25,363 nt of DNA from positions 1 through 25,363 of the forward strand of contig MDYQ01000313.1 in the NCBI GenBank assembly GCA_003024175.1, in the 5' to 3' direction. The notes under the pieces were generated by a model. It was not told where the DNA came from. It did not search any database and saw only the letters and a list, made by a program, of their open reading frames with translations. Positions 1-11,157 of this stretch are shown piece by piece. This DNA comes from Planoprotostelium fungivorum. Lineage: Eukaryota > Evosea > Variosea > Cavosteliida > Cavosteliaceae. The translations under genes were made by a program, and so were the position numbers. Position 1 is the stretch's first letter. Each line of letters starts with the position of its first letter.

Positions 1-87
1 GAGAGCACCGAGTGATGGAGGGAATAGGAGGACGGAGGACCGAAGAACTACATACAAGACATACAATTCTCGACGAAAGAGAACAAG

Positions 88-1081
88 ATGGCCCTGCTGA
101 TACAGAGAGACAATTACATTCGAAAGACAGATAACGGTCTGGGTGTCCAGATGGTCAATCTAGATTGGGTCATGCTACCCACCAGCTCCCCCCTGCATCC
201 ATCCAATGGAACTACCAAGGAAGTGAAGGACGAGATGCTCAAGCACTTGACTGAGATCTATTGGTATCAAGTCTGCGAACAAGATCTACAGAACGCATGT
301 TTGTGCATGAAGTGGACGAGCACTCTGTTACTCGGCACTCTTCCTGCCATCGGTCTCATCATCAAGGTGCACAGCTCATCGTTCTCCTCTCACTCTCCCA
401 GGGGAAGGGTATGTTTGAATTGGTCAACTTCAATAACTGCTCCACCTTTCAACAATTGTACGATCAATTCAACAGTGAAGCGTGCAATTTCGTTCAGATC
501 GATCGATTTCGTCGATTCTGGATCTCTCACTCGGGGCAACTGAGAGTCATCGTGGTGAGTCCATACACGTCTATCAACTACACGAGAGACTGAAGGTGCT
601 CAGGCTCAACCGGAGACGACACCGACACATCATCCAGAGTGGCCAGAGTTACTCCCCACGAATCATGGTAACGTTACTTCTCTCATGGCCATTCGACATC
701 TGGGAAGTCGAATCGGCTATTACATCAATCCAGTGGAGAAAGGTCAGTGCCAACATGTCTTTGGCTATCTTTCTCTGACCAGTACAGATGTGAAGACGCT
801 GGATCAGTTCCAAAAAGGAGCGTTTAAAACGGCGAAGAAAGAACCCACGGTAGAGAGCATATCCATCACCAAGAGTGCACCCACAGAAATCTTGTCTGGT
901 CTTCATCTCTTCACGTGCCATCACTGTGACACTCCCCTCCTCAAACCTCTACAGTGCTCACGCTGTCGATCTGCCTTTTATTGTAGCAAGGTGAGCCGCC
1001 TCACTGTGCCGTGACTGAAGTAGACAGCAATGTCAGCAATCTCATTGGACGAGTCACTCCCCTTACTGTTTCTCGAATTAA
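88..1081 (+). CDS. MYND zinc-finger protein, multi-exon
   Basis: The C-terminal exons encode a complete MYND finger: CHHC, then CSRC, then FYCSKQCQ, then a W-x2-H-x3-C tail. The last part appears only after removing an intron starting at the GTGAGCC after 'YCSK' (about 991) and ending CAG at 1026; the stop is TAA at 1079-1081. MYND fingers bind two zinc ions and usually recruit proline-rich partners. The first exon starts at ATG 88, and a clean intron (367-401) joins it to an exon encoding GKGMFELVNF. The roughly 180 N-terminal residues match no family I recognise. The phase between about 550 and 790 could not be reconciled with one model, so the linker before the finger is uncertain. It converges with the UPB1 gene, whose stop lies 52 bases downstream. 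Confidence 0.75.
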
Positions 1082-1133
1082 ATGTGCTTCACGTATTCAT
1101 CTCTCTTGTAACATCCCCATCGTTCTATTTGTT

Positions 1134-2855
1134 TCATTTACCCAGTCCGGGGTCTCGGATCAACTGGGGCTGATAGTCTGGCTCTTTGTACTCTCTCAAG
1201 AAATCTGCGTACATGGGATATCTAGCCGTCATCTGGTATCCCCACTTGTCTCTGACCTACTTCTCTCAGTCTCTTCCTCTCTTCTCCCTCTCACCTGTCG
1301 ATTCAAATTGAGATCGACTTCTGCCACCATCAATCCTTCCTTCGTTCGAGACAGACCGGGAGTCCTCGAGGCATCCGGACCTCCAAAGTAAGATGAACCG
1401 TAAAAGTGTCCAAAGTCCTTCGTTCGTCACACTCTGAAGATTTCTCTCTCTTCACCTTGTGTGCGGGTTTACCATCGGCCGAAGTGAATTCGTTGGGAAA
1501 TGATTCAGTGCCCACTCGGTTGATGCATCCCACAAAGTAAGAGTTGGCAATGGAGGCGTTCCTTCCCTCGATGGCCCACAGTGGCTCACTCAGTGCACCT
1601 GATGGAGTCACGTTCAGAGAGGAAGGGTGACTTACCGACGGTGGCAGACGGGTTGAAGACGATCTCGGCTCCGTTCAGACCGTAAGCCATCCAATTGAGA
1701 GGATGATGTCTGCCGTAGCAGATGTTGACAGCGATCTTACCTACACTTGTTTCAGTCGATCCCCTCCATCGAATCATTTACCGAAGGCCGTCTCGAAGAC
1801 TCTGTGTCCGGTGTCACCCTCCATGTAATAAGTCGATTCGTTAAAGTCTCCCACTCTGGGGATGTGGTTCTTTCTCGTCTTTCCGATATAGTTTCCTTGG
1901 TTTCCGATGATCACTCGTCACGTCAGCGATCGTCCTTCGTGTCTTCTCTTCACCTGCCGTGTTCCATATGACATCACCGTGGGTGGCGTCTCTCTCCAGA
2001 ATGGGAGACACGATCACCATGTTGTGCTTCTTGGCCATCTGTCATCATCAGCTCATCCGATGGATCGTTTGGACACATGGTCGATCGAGCGTCGATGGAT
2101 GAAGACAATCACCCTCTGGCAGAATCGTGTGGCGAGACCGGTTTCAGCGTCCATCGCGAATTCCAGCCATCTGAGGTTCGTAAGTATATCTCGTCAACAA
2201 TTCATCTGGCTCACGGCTGCTTCTCTCTGGTACAGAAGGCGAAGGGCATGGCTGTAGGAGGGTGAGAACACGTTCTGAACAGGACGTAATACACACTCCA
2301 AGCTTCTTGCAGGCACACCACGTTCACTCCCATCTCTGCGGCCGCATCGATGAGTGTCTCGATTCTCCTTTCGATTGCCGCATACTAGATCCCGTTAGTG
2401 GATACTCTCGACTGATGGATCCTCTTTCTCTCACTTGTGTGGCAACCGGATCGGTAGTCTTTGCGTGGATGGAATTCTGGATGAGACCGAGTCGAACGAT
2501 GCGTGGCTCTCTCAATTGCTCTTTTGCAGCTGGAACCGCGTGAGAAGATACGATTTAAGTGGAGGTGACCTGTGAATCGGTAGGCTTGGATGTCGAAATC
2601 CTCCGACTGGGCAAGGAGCAGAAGTTTCTGTGGAATAGAAATGGATTGAACAGGCGATCCACAATTGTAACCATAAAGAACACCTTCCAACTGAACCATC
2701 GTCAAATGAGTCCATCTTCTTACGTACGACCCACCTCTTTGAATTTATCTTCAGGGAGATGTTCCTTCAATGTTTTATCTAGCGTATTCAGTGGTGTGAT
2801 TGTTTGTCAGAAACAGATCCTCACAGACATCATCGACAGCGAGGGAGTTGCTCAT
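1134..2855 (-). CDS. UPB1: Beta-ureidopropionase (N-carbamoyl-beta-alanine amidohydrolase)
   Basis: This is the last enzyme of reductive pyrimidine breakdown, converting N-carbamoyl-beta-alanine to beta-alanine, ammonia and CO2. Splicing about eleven short introns gives a protein of roughly 395 aa, close to the family's usual 385. All three nitrilase-fold catalytic residues are visible: Glu in CLQEAW, Lys in [10 protein letters not shown] and Cys in NICYGRHHP. Other family blocks are [44 protein letters not shown] and [13 protein letters not shown]. The first exon (ATG complement of 2853-2855) joins through a phase-1 GTGAGG intron to an exon reading [13 protein letters not shown], like the N-terminal helix of animal UPB1. 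The stop is the complement of 1134-1136. The match runs end to end, with no missing domain. Confidence 0.95.
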
Positions 2856-2941
2856 GTTTCCCGAAGTTTGTAATTTCTCCTTTCCAGGTTGTGGTTACAC
2901 AACGAGCCACCACGAATAAATCCACCAATACTGCTCTATAG

Positions 2942-3476
2942 AATGAAAGCATTCGCTCTGACAAGTCCAACAAGGATCACTGGCAGTTGCAGGACGAGGA
3001 CTTGTGTCTTTTGTATGATTTTGAGTGTATAGATTTCCACCCAGACTGCATAAAGCGAGTACAGAGCGCACGAACGCTTACAGATGTTTTGCAGAGGATC
3101 ACCAAACAGAACACAGGAGGTGAGCCTTCAGTGCGAGGTGATTGTAGAGAAATCCGCTATAATATTCCCTTTTACTATGATGGATTACAAACGACAGACA
3201 GCAGAGGAGAGAGACTGAGAGGTGAGCTCATAGATACGCACGACTACTCTCACTGTGATGTATCCGGCTCATTTTGTAATCAAGAGCAAGGAGCGTGTGA
3301 CAGAGAACGAACGCATGTCTGGCAAAGAAGAAGCCAGTCCCGAGCAGATTCGGTTATCGCAGAAGACTGCGCCGCTTGCCATTTTCCATCCAGAGGAATT
3401 CTTCACTTCTGGCATCGACCAAGGCAGTAGAACTCTCGCTGTGATCGGTGAGTTGATTCAGCTCCTTCGTGTGTAA
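2942..3476 (+). CDS. Uncharacterised spliced gene, exon structure unresolved
   Basis: I do not recognise this gene. Two protein-like stretches lie here. One (about 2942-3118) contains LCLLYDFECIDFHPDC and a helical TLTDVLQRI segment, and follows a likely acceptor CTATAG at 2941. The second (about 3255-3446) reads through YPAHFVIKSKERV and APLAIFHPEEFF to a GTGAGT at about 3447, or to TAA at 3474-3476 if unspliced. The DNA between has at least two plausible introns, but the obvious joins give a stop or a phase clash. No start codon was identified; one candidate, ATG at 2854, overlaps the UPB1 start codon on the other strand. This could be the 5' part of the RING-H2 gene or a separate gene; I favour separate because the gap to 3563 is longer than usual introns. 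Confidence 0.4.
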
Positions 3477-3639
3477 TCATTATATCCAATCTGTTCTCGC
3501 ACCATCCGCTAGAGCCGCAGAATAGTATCATTCATATTATTACAATCTGTTGTATATCAGTGGCATAGCATAGAATTTTGCGTTCTCATGTGTATGACGA
3601 GAGAACAGAAGGAAGTCCCAGTTGGTCACGGAGAGAGAT

Positions 3640-4820
3640 GATGCGAGCGGACGAAGAGCTGGCACGGTGATTGAACGAAATATGAGTGGGAGCTGATTCG
3701 AAAAGGCGGCTGCAGAATAGAGGGTACATCACAGATGATAGCCCGGACAATGAGGCGCTGACTGTCGCTGCCGACATCGAGTTCGTTCCCCACGCCATCT
3801 GGCGCGGCTCACCCGATTACAAGCAAGAGGTGATGTGATCTCTCTTCTTTCATCTCTCCATCGTTCTCACTTTTATGTCTGACGTCCACTGTAGGCTCTG
3901 AGGAAGAGACAGATGGAGGAGGATGAGAAGTACGCCAGGAGGATTCAGAAGGAGGAAGAGCAGAGAGCGAGCACGCCAGTGAGAGGACGAGGACTGCGCA
4001 TCAGCAACGGAATGATGACACCTCCCATTCCTCCTCCCCGTCCTGAGTTCCAGTGGACCACCCGGGGTTCCATGCGTGTGTCCCTCTACAACGCTCTTCC
4101 TCTATACCGTGAATATAGCTCTTCCGCCATCACCTCGTTGTGACTCCAACTCGGCTGACGAGAGTAGATCACACGGAAGGAACGAGCAACATGCCGGCTA
4201 GTTACCGGAGTCGTCCTCACTTGTATGGACACTCACCCCTTCGAGACGTGAGTGATATGATGTGAATCCATCTCAACTGTCCAGGTGATGCCACAGTTTC
4301 GCAGTTTAGTACCCTCCGATCACCCGTTACATCATTATTTATTGCAGATTCAACGTTACAACGATTTCACGCCCAGGAGCATCGTATTCCCGGAAGAGTT
4401 CATGAACATCCAAGGGATATCAGACCTCCCACCCCAACTGGTCTTGATCTTGAGGGGTGATCATCCCGCAGATTACGAGTCTCTCTTGGAATTAGGTGGG
4501 TATCATCCGATCGATCTCGGTTGAATGAGGACAGGCGAGTTGTTGCAACCTGTCAGTAGGGGAGCGAATAAGGAGCAATTGGAGTTGCTGTCGACGTATG
4601 CTTTTAACGAATGGGAGGAGAGATACACAGAGCAATGCTGTGGTATCTGTCTCAGCGAATATGAGAGGGATGATCTTTTGAAGAACCTCGGTTGTCAGCA
4701 CACCTTCCATTCCACTTGTGCTGACCAGTGAGTTCCATCTGATGTGAGAATCATTCTTAGCTCCACAGGTGGTTGTCTATCAACAGGATATGTCCAGTGT
4801 GTAGAAATGAGATACAATAA
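3640..4820 (+). CDS. RING-H2 E3 ubiquitin ligase
   Basis: Spliced, this gives about 300 aa ending in a RING-H2 finger: CGICLSEYERDD, then GCQHTFHSTC, then WLSINRICPVC. The order of cysteines and histidines fits the ATL/RNF11-like class that binds E2 enzymes. A helix before it (YESLLELGELL, then LSTYAF) is typical of plant and protist RING-H2 ligases. The N-terminal part has an acidic, charged DEELARRLQ segment, then an Arg/Glu-rich helix (RKRQMEEDEKYARRIQ) and a Pro-rich stretch. Six introns are supported by continuity of phase, including one (about 4112-4170) that removes an apparent stop. ATG 3640 is the first in-frame start after TAG 3560-3562; an upstream exon is possible. Stop is TAA 4818-4820. 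Confidence 0.82.
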
Positions 4821-5082
4821 ATGAGTCGAATCGATGTGAACGTCTCCCAAATCATGTTTAAATAATAACCTCTGTATCTCCTCTCTACTTAGCTATTCAG
4901 GTTGAAGAGAGATTGAAGTGGAACTCTGAAAGGAAGCTCGGGATCCAAGTTTGAAAGATTTGATTTTTTCCCGCCAAATTTTGAAATTCAATGCCGTTGA
5001 AAAAAACAAAACGCGCCCCGCGAAGAGGAGAGAGGATCACCTCAGCCGCTGTTATCTTTCGATACAATTGAGTGGTGCAAAC
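4821..5082. other. Intergenic, presumed 5' flank of the RhoGEF-MORN gene
   Basis: No gene is supported. An in-frame open stretch runs from about 4951 into the RhoGEF start but has no ATG and reads as AT-rich leader (TTTGATTTTTTCCC, then an A-run). It most likely holds the 3' end of the RING-H2 transcript and the promoter and leader of the next gene. Confidence 0.5.
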
Positions 5083-8000
5083 ATGATGGCAACTCAGGAG
5101 GAGCCAAAGAGAAAGGGTCTGAATCTGAAGAAGCTCAGACTCTTCAACATCTTATCGGATGTGAGATACATTATACCGTCTCCTGCAGAGCTAACCCATC
5201 ACAGAAGAGTCCAAAAAAGGCAGATACTTTAGGTGGAAGGAAATCACAGGCCGCCCCTTCGCACATTGCACCCTCCTCTGCTTCTAAGGGGAAAACCAAC
5301 AAAGCAGCCACTTTTGACTGCAAACCAGACTCTCCGGAAAAAAAGAGAAGACTTTCATTCTCCAGTAGAGACGATTACTTCAAGGTGCATTTTGTACATT
5401 TCTGTTCGAGACCTAATCAATACCAAATAGGATCGCGAACAAGTGAATAAGAATGAGATCACAGAGAGCCTCAGGGATTTCTCCAGAAGCTTCAGTGTCA
5501 CCTCTCTGAGGAGTGATTGCCAAGCCAAAGTAGGATCCATCCACTCTCAAAACAAAGAGAACTTCCATCCTCAATCACCCTCGAGCCCAGCCAGACACAA
5601 CCACAGCCAACCTCCCCAAAAGATCGAAAAGGAGATTGAGGTGGTTGTCATTCCTCCTCCAGTACCCATGAGATTGGCTGAGGTCCCCTTGCACACTCTT
5701 TGATGGAAACTGACGCGCATTTCAGATGAACAGACCCACTCTGCTGAACCACACATCGAGCAGAATGTCTCTGGGAAAGAAGAGATCCAGCCGCGATCTT
5801 TGGTTCGAGGACGAATACCACCCTTCGGAGGCCTTCTCCTTGTTTGATGAGAGCAAGAGATTGGGTGAGCCTTTGATCCTTCCAAAAGATCCTCATTCTC
5901 CACAGGAGCACGCGAATTGATCGTACGAGAGATCGTCACCACGGAGAGAACCTATTTTGCCATTTTAGACAACATTGTTAAAGTGAGACGCTCTCTCACC
6001 TTCCACACTGACGAGTGCAGAACTTCTTGGAGCCTCTGAGAAAGCGCTCCACGGCTGACGACAAGGTGAAGTGACGAGGTGGATGAGGCTGACGACGATA
6101 GATCACCAGCCACCCCCCCAGCCTGACCCACACCGTGTCCTCTCTGAACTTGATGTCCGCTCTGACCACATCGAACCCCCCTCCCAATAGTTTCATCGTC
6201 ACTCAGGGAGAGCTGCGCATCATCTTCAGCAACATCGAGACCCTCAGAAATCTCTCCCAGGAGCTATTGAGGGACCTAGAGGACAGATCTACCAAGTGGA
6301 ACTCACAGCAGAAGATCGGTAACATCTTCTTGCGACTGGTGAGGCGGCATGTCTTCCTCTGTGGATTCACCTCCACAGTTACCCTTCCTTCGCATGTACA
6401 GCGAATACTGCAACAACCACGCCAAGGCTCAGGCCTGTTTTGACGACTGCAAGAAGCGTCCTGGAATGATCCACTTTCTCGATGTGAGGCATGAAGACAG
6501 AGTGAGACTGACCTTCCACAGAAGAAGAAGAAGGATGAGATCATGGGACAAGACTTGCCCTCCATGCTGATCGCTCCAGTACAGCGCATCCCCAGATACA
6601 TCCTCCTCTTGAAGGTGAGACGGAGGCACAATCGACCTCACACCTTTAGGATCTCATCAGCAAGACTTCACCCGATCACGGAGACTACGCCCACTTGACA
6701 GAATGCTTCGAAAAGTTGAAGACATTGGGAAAGCACCTGAACGAGTCCATCCGAGCCCACGAGAGCACTCTCCTACTGGTTAAGATGTCCGAACAGCTGC
6801 AGGAGCTGAAAGATCTCGTGGCCCCTCACCGTAGATTGGTCAAGCAGGGCGTCATGAACGTCCGTGCCTCATTCCGCGGAAGAGACTCCTTTGATACACG
6901 CTGCATGCTCCTCCTCTTCAACGACATTGTCGTATTCATCGACACTCAGGGCACACTCAACCCTCCCTCCAACGAAGACGATGAACCACACAAGGGCCCC
7001 AGCCTCATGCTACAGGTGAGCTCCCTTCCCCTCTCCTTCTCACCCATCCAGATCACCGCCATGCTCATGTGGCCAGAGACCATGGATGGAAGTGAATTCA
7101 GCATCGGTACACCCGAAGCCTCCTTTATCTTCTCGGCCAGCAACGAAGAGGAGCAGGCCAGATGGATCAGAGATCTCAACTCTGTGCTCATCGAGATGAT
7201 CTCTCAGCAGGGTGTGGGACCAGAGGCGAGAGGTGAGGGTGAGAGGTAGAAGGAGACTGAAGAGGAGCAGAGGAGAAGAATTCACCCTCGAGGAGGTTAT
7301 CTCTGTCCACCAACCACGCATCACCCTTGAGAATCAGAGCTCAGAGCTTCTCCAGAAAGTCCATCAATGGGAGATGGTCGGCGTACACCTTCTCTGATCG
7401 TTCGACGTATGAGGGTGGCTGGTCTCAGAAGATGGTAACCATCCATTCTTCACCTCCTCCCTCTCCTCTTTATCCTTCTCTTCCGTCATAACATGTTCTC
7501 ACACATGGACAGAGACACGGCTATGGAGTACAACAGAACATTGAAGGAAGCAAATACGAAGGAGAGTTTGTCAACGATCTCCCCGATGGAACAGGAACGC
7601 TCATCTACAGGAATTACGACAAATACGAGGGCGACTTTGTGCAGGGACTTCAACGTGAGAGGAGAGGAGAGAAGAAGAACTGAACAGGAACAGATGGACA
7701 AGGTGTATTGACCATGAAGGCTGGCATCAAGTACACAGGAAGCTGGATGAACGGAAAGATGCACGGAAGAGGCTGCATCGTATACGGCAACGGTGACGTC
7801 TTCCACGGTTATTTCCAGAACGGTCTCATCTGCAGGTGATACACGATGCATTCGATCAGACTGAGACCCTACAGCCCCGACGAGACGAGAGCATCGATCA
7901 CGTTAGACACACTGCAAGAGGCACTGGAAGACCACACCAATCAGACGGAGGAGAGGACACCGAATTCCTCTGATGGAGACGATGGACAGCAACCGGGCCG

Positions 8001-9559
8001 TAACGATGGACCTCTGGGACACGCTTCACCCGACCACCACAGGGAGGAACAAGTGACGCAGCCAAAGAACAGCATGAAGAGAAAGCACCAGGTGAGAGAA
8101 GAGAGGGTTAGAAGGTGACGAGGACAGATGACATTGGAGGAGATTGCGAGTCGACCATTGAACGTGGGAGAGGGAAAGTTGGAATGCAGCAACGGAGATC
8201 TGTACAGAGGTCAGTGGAAACGAAACAAGCGAGATGGACAGGGGATCTCGATGACACAGGAAGACAGCATCCTCTACGCAGGTGAGTCCATACCGTGAGA
8301 AGCGATCTCACCGAGCGAAGGAGAATGGAAGGAAGACAAGAAGAACGGAAGGGGAAAGTCGGTCAACAAGATCACTATGGAGCAATACGACGGTTCCTGG
8401 AAGAACGATCTGGTGAGTCTCGAAGTGGATCCCAGGCTGAATCGACACAGCGTCACGGAGAGGGAGAGTACACCAATGTGATGGAGGGCATCGAATACTA
8501 TGGCTCATTTGTGGACGACAAGTACGAAGGAAGAGGGACGTTGACGTCAGCAAGGGATAAGAGTCTGTACCACGGAGAATTTAAGGCCGGACAGGTGACA
8601 TTCGATCGATGGAGAGTGACTCACAGAATCAGAAATACGGAACGGGCAAGTCGGTTCAGATCACAGAGGCCACCGTGGGAAGATTCTCCCTGACCATCAG
8701 CACCTCCTACGAAGGTGAAGGAGATCCTCTCTCTCTGTGTCTGAAGACAACAGGCCACTGGATGGACAAGTGGCACGGAAGTGGAATTCTGACGGAGAGA
8801 AAGAGCTACGCCAGCCGGGAAGGAAAGGAAGAGCAGCAGATCTTGACAAAGTCTGTGGGAACGTGGAAGAACGGAGAGATGGAGGGGAGATGCATCGTCT
8901 CCGTCTACCGAGTCATCGACGGTCGATCTCACCTGGTCGAGTCCTTTGAGGGTGACTTTGTCGCTGGCCTCAGAAGTGGTCCAGGTCGTCTGACTCGTTT
9001 GGATCTGGAAGAGTCACCCATCTATCAGTACGATGGAGAATATCTCAACGGTCTGGTGAGTGTCCATAAGGGTCCATCGGTTGATGTCATGACAGAAGAA
9101 CGGATGGGGCTGCGAAGTGCAGTCCATCGGAAACGGAAGGACGGTGTACAGAGGCTCATGGGTCGACGACAAGCGACACGGAGACGGATCGTTCGACGAT
9201 GGAAACAGCCGCTACGAGGGACAGTGGAATCGTGATCAGGTAAAGGAGTGGTAGTGGCTGATGCTGAGCGACTGTGCAGAAGAATGGAAAGGGAAGGATG
9301 ACCAGAGACGGTCTCGTCTTCGATGGACAGTGGATCGATGACTTCCTGCAGGGAGAGTGCACTGTGATTCCAGAAGTTGTGGAACCTTCTGTTGGACAGA
9401 AGCGCACGGCAGTGGAGGCAGAGTTGTCCTGCCAGGACGATCAAGTGAGACATCTCATCACTCTTTTGTTCTGTTTCTGACGATGAGAAGGTGATCGGCA
9501 AGCTCCCAGCCCTTCAGATGATTCCTCCAGCTGTTCCTTTCGTAAGAAGAAACATCTGA
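5083..9559 (+). CDS. RhoGEF (DH-PH) protein with a long MORN-repeat array
   Basis: About 22 short introns join exons into a protein of roughly 1,190 aa. The N-terminal ~230 residues are basic and serine-rich, with a nuclear-signal-like SPEKKRRLSFS. The DH domain (about 5907-6800) has ARELIVREIVTTERTYF and the diagnostic helix VQRIPRYILLLK; it would exchange GDP for GTP on Rho/Rac proteins. The PH domain (about 6830-7200) includes MLLLFNDIVVF and ends in the usual ARWIRDLNSVL helix. From about 7390 there are some 17 MORN units of the type YEGEF-x3-DLPDGTGTL, split by an acidic, polar insert at about 7890-8090. MORN arrays bind membranes or scaffold partners. Domain order resembles alsin (ALS2) without its RCC1 and VPS9 parts. 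Tandem ATGs at 5083 and 5086 start the frame; the stop is TGA 9557-9559. Confidence 0.9.
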
Positions 9560-9571
9560 AAGTATCACAAC

Positions 9572-9577
9572 AATAAA
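9572..9577 (+). promoter_or_regulatory. Polyadenylation signal AATAAA
   Basis: A canonical AATAAA lies 13 bases after the RhoGEF-MORN stop codon, in the gap before the convergent minus-strand gene. Confidence 0.6.
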
Positions 9578-9669
9578 ATTACATTGTGACATCAGTTGAA
9601 GCTATCTTTTCGTTTATTCCAGCTTTCTCTCTTTCGATGCATCACAGGGATAGAAGATTTACATTCGTC

Positions 9670-10042
9670 TTACGTGATGTAGGGCATGAACTGAGGTGGT
9701 TTCGGGTCCATGGCACAAGAGTTCTCGACGAGGAAAGACAATTCGTCTCCAAATTCTGTTTGAAATGCTTCTTCTTCGGTCCTGCTCGTGTTTCAACAAG
9801 ACAGACTACGAATTGTGTCTGTCCAGGAACACTTACGATAAGTCGTCGCTACTGCGATTGACCTTCGGCAGCTTTTGTGTTCTGTTTTCCTCTTCTGGCT
9901 CGACAGTTGATCTCTCCTCCTTCTCCTCTTTTAACGAGCTTCTCCTCTTCTTTCCCAACACCGTCAACTTTGTGGGCCTCTCATTCGTAATCGTTGGCTT
10001 GACGTCTTTGTCTTGTTTCGACGGAAGGTCACTGTGCTTCAT
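9670..10042 (-). CDS. Small charged protein, unknown function
   Basis: I do not recognise this gene. Two exons joined by one intron (9782-9836; GTAAGT donor, GAGCAG acceptor) give exactly 106 codons (105 aa plus stop). The first half is very polar, rich in Lys, Arg, Glu and Ser, with a basic GKKRRSSLKEEKEE patch, and probably disordered. The second half is acidic, with a TEEEAFQTEFGDELSFL segment that could form one amphipathic helix. The start is ATG at the complement of 10040-10042; the frame is open further upstream but offers only TTG. The stop is the complement of 9670-9672. It is convergent with the RhoGEF-MORN gene and divergent from Rab21, whose start is 152 bases away, so the two may share a promoter. 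Confidence 0.62.
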
Positions 10043-10194
10043 GGTTTTAGATTGTGACGATCGTTGATGGTTCAAGGAAAAAGTTGTAAAAGAGTAAAAC
10101 TCTGGATTTTTCGATGGATATCCATCAATCTACAGAGCTCCTTCTCCCCATCACGCTACAAAAGCTTTCAAAGAAGAAAAGAGAGACCTTCTGA

Positions 10195-11054
10195 ATGGCT
10201 GAGAAGCAGTTCAAGATAGTTCTTCTTGGTGAAGGTGAGGTTCATTGTCTGTATCTTCCACTTAAGACTAAAATTCCTTCAGGAAGAGTCGGTAAGACAT
10301 CTCTCGTCATGAGATATTGTCAGAATGTCTTTAATGATAAACAAAATTCTACGGTGCAAGCTTCTTTCCAAAACAAGCGACTGAATCTGGACGGACATCG
10401 TATCAATCTGGCCGTATGGGTGAGTCCTTCTTATTTGAATATCGAATCCACGGTGCCCTTCTCCCTTCTAGATTAACTTCAGATGAAAAATAATCTTCTT
10501 CGTAACTGAAATAAATAAACAGGACACAGCAGGACAGGAGAGATTCCATGCATTGGGACCTATCTACTATCGTGATGCCAACGGAGCACTATTAGTGTAT
10601 GACATCACAGACAATGATTCCTTTGTAAGAGTACAGAACTGGGTCAAGGAGCTGCGGAAGATGCTGGGTGGAGACATTGTCTTGGCAATCGCCGGTAACA
10701 AATCTGATCTGGAGAGGAACCGTGTTGTCTCTCAAGAGAGAGCTGAGGAGTGAGATTCATTTCATTCTCTTCCTCCTACTTGTCTCTTTCTCTTCTCTTT
10801 GGTCTGATAAGAGGTAGGTATGCTGCTCAAGTAGGTGCCAAGCACTTCAACACATCAGCCAAGTTATCCAAGGGAGTCAACGAATTATTTTTGGATTTGA
10901 CGCAGAGTGAGTGGCAGAGGAGGATGACTGACTTACCACTGCAGGAATGCTGGCAGCAGGAGGAGTGGCAACAAAGAGGCAGCCAGTAGTAGAGCCCACC
11001 CTCACCTTTGCGAGTTCAACCGAGAACAACAGTTCTGGAAAGTGTTGCGGATAA
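10195..11054 (+). CDS. rab21: Rab21 small GTPase
   Basis: Four introns (10235-10282, 10420-10522, 10750-10817, 10907-10944) leave 603 coding bases, 200 aa. All G boxes are present: P-loop GEGRVGKTS, WDTAGQERFHALGPIYYRD, GNKSDLE, and TSAKLSKG. The string RFHALGPIYYRD, the QASF switch-I region and NWVKELRKMLG are specific to Rab21 rather than Rab5 or Rab22. The protein ends KCCG, a double-cysteine prenylation site. Rab21 acts on early endosomes, in integrin traffic and phagocytosis. The catalytic Gln of DTAGQE is present, and the effector Thr lies in NSTVQASF. Intron 2 (103 nt) is longer than local average. Confidence 0.96.
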
Positions 11055-11157
11055 ACTCCACCTCCCTCTTGTACCTATTTTCTCTTCATTTTGCACTTCA
11101 AAAACCCACTCGTCTACAACCCCCGCATCTGATTCAGACGATCACAACACGCTCACC

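Noticed and set aside
1011-1391. Plus-strand 126-codon frame
   Set aside because: It is antisense to the last UPB1 exons, which match the family residue by residue.
2987-3430. Plus-strand 147-codon frame read without splicing
   Set aside because: Its second half loses protein-like character and passes through GTGAGC and GTGAGG donor-like sites; probably a chance read-through of introns.
3913-4143. Apparent end of a gene at TGA 4141
   Set aside because: Splicing GTGAATATAG to GAGAGTAG at about 4112-4170 continues the frame into the RING-H2 exons.
6203-6631. Minus-strand 142-codon open frame
   Set aside because: It is antisense to the DH domain exons, including the VQRIPRYILLLK helix.
9025-9501. 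Minus-strand 158-codon open frame
   Set aside because: It is the antisense shadow of MORN exons; composition is Ser/Arg-rich without motifs.
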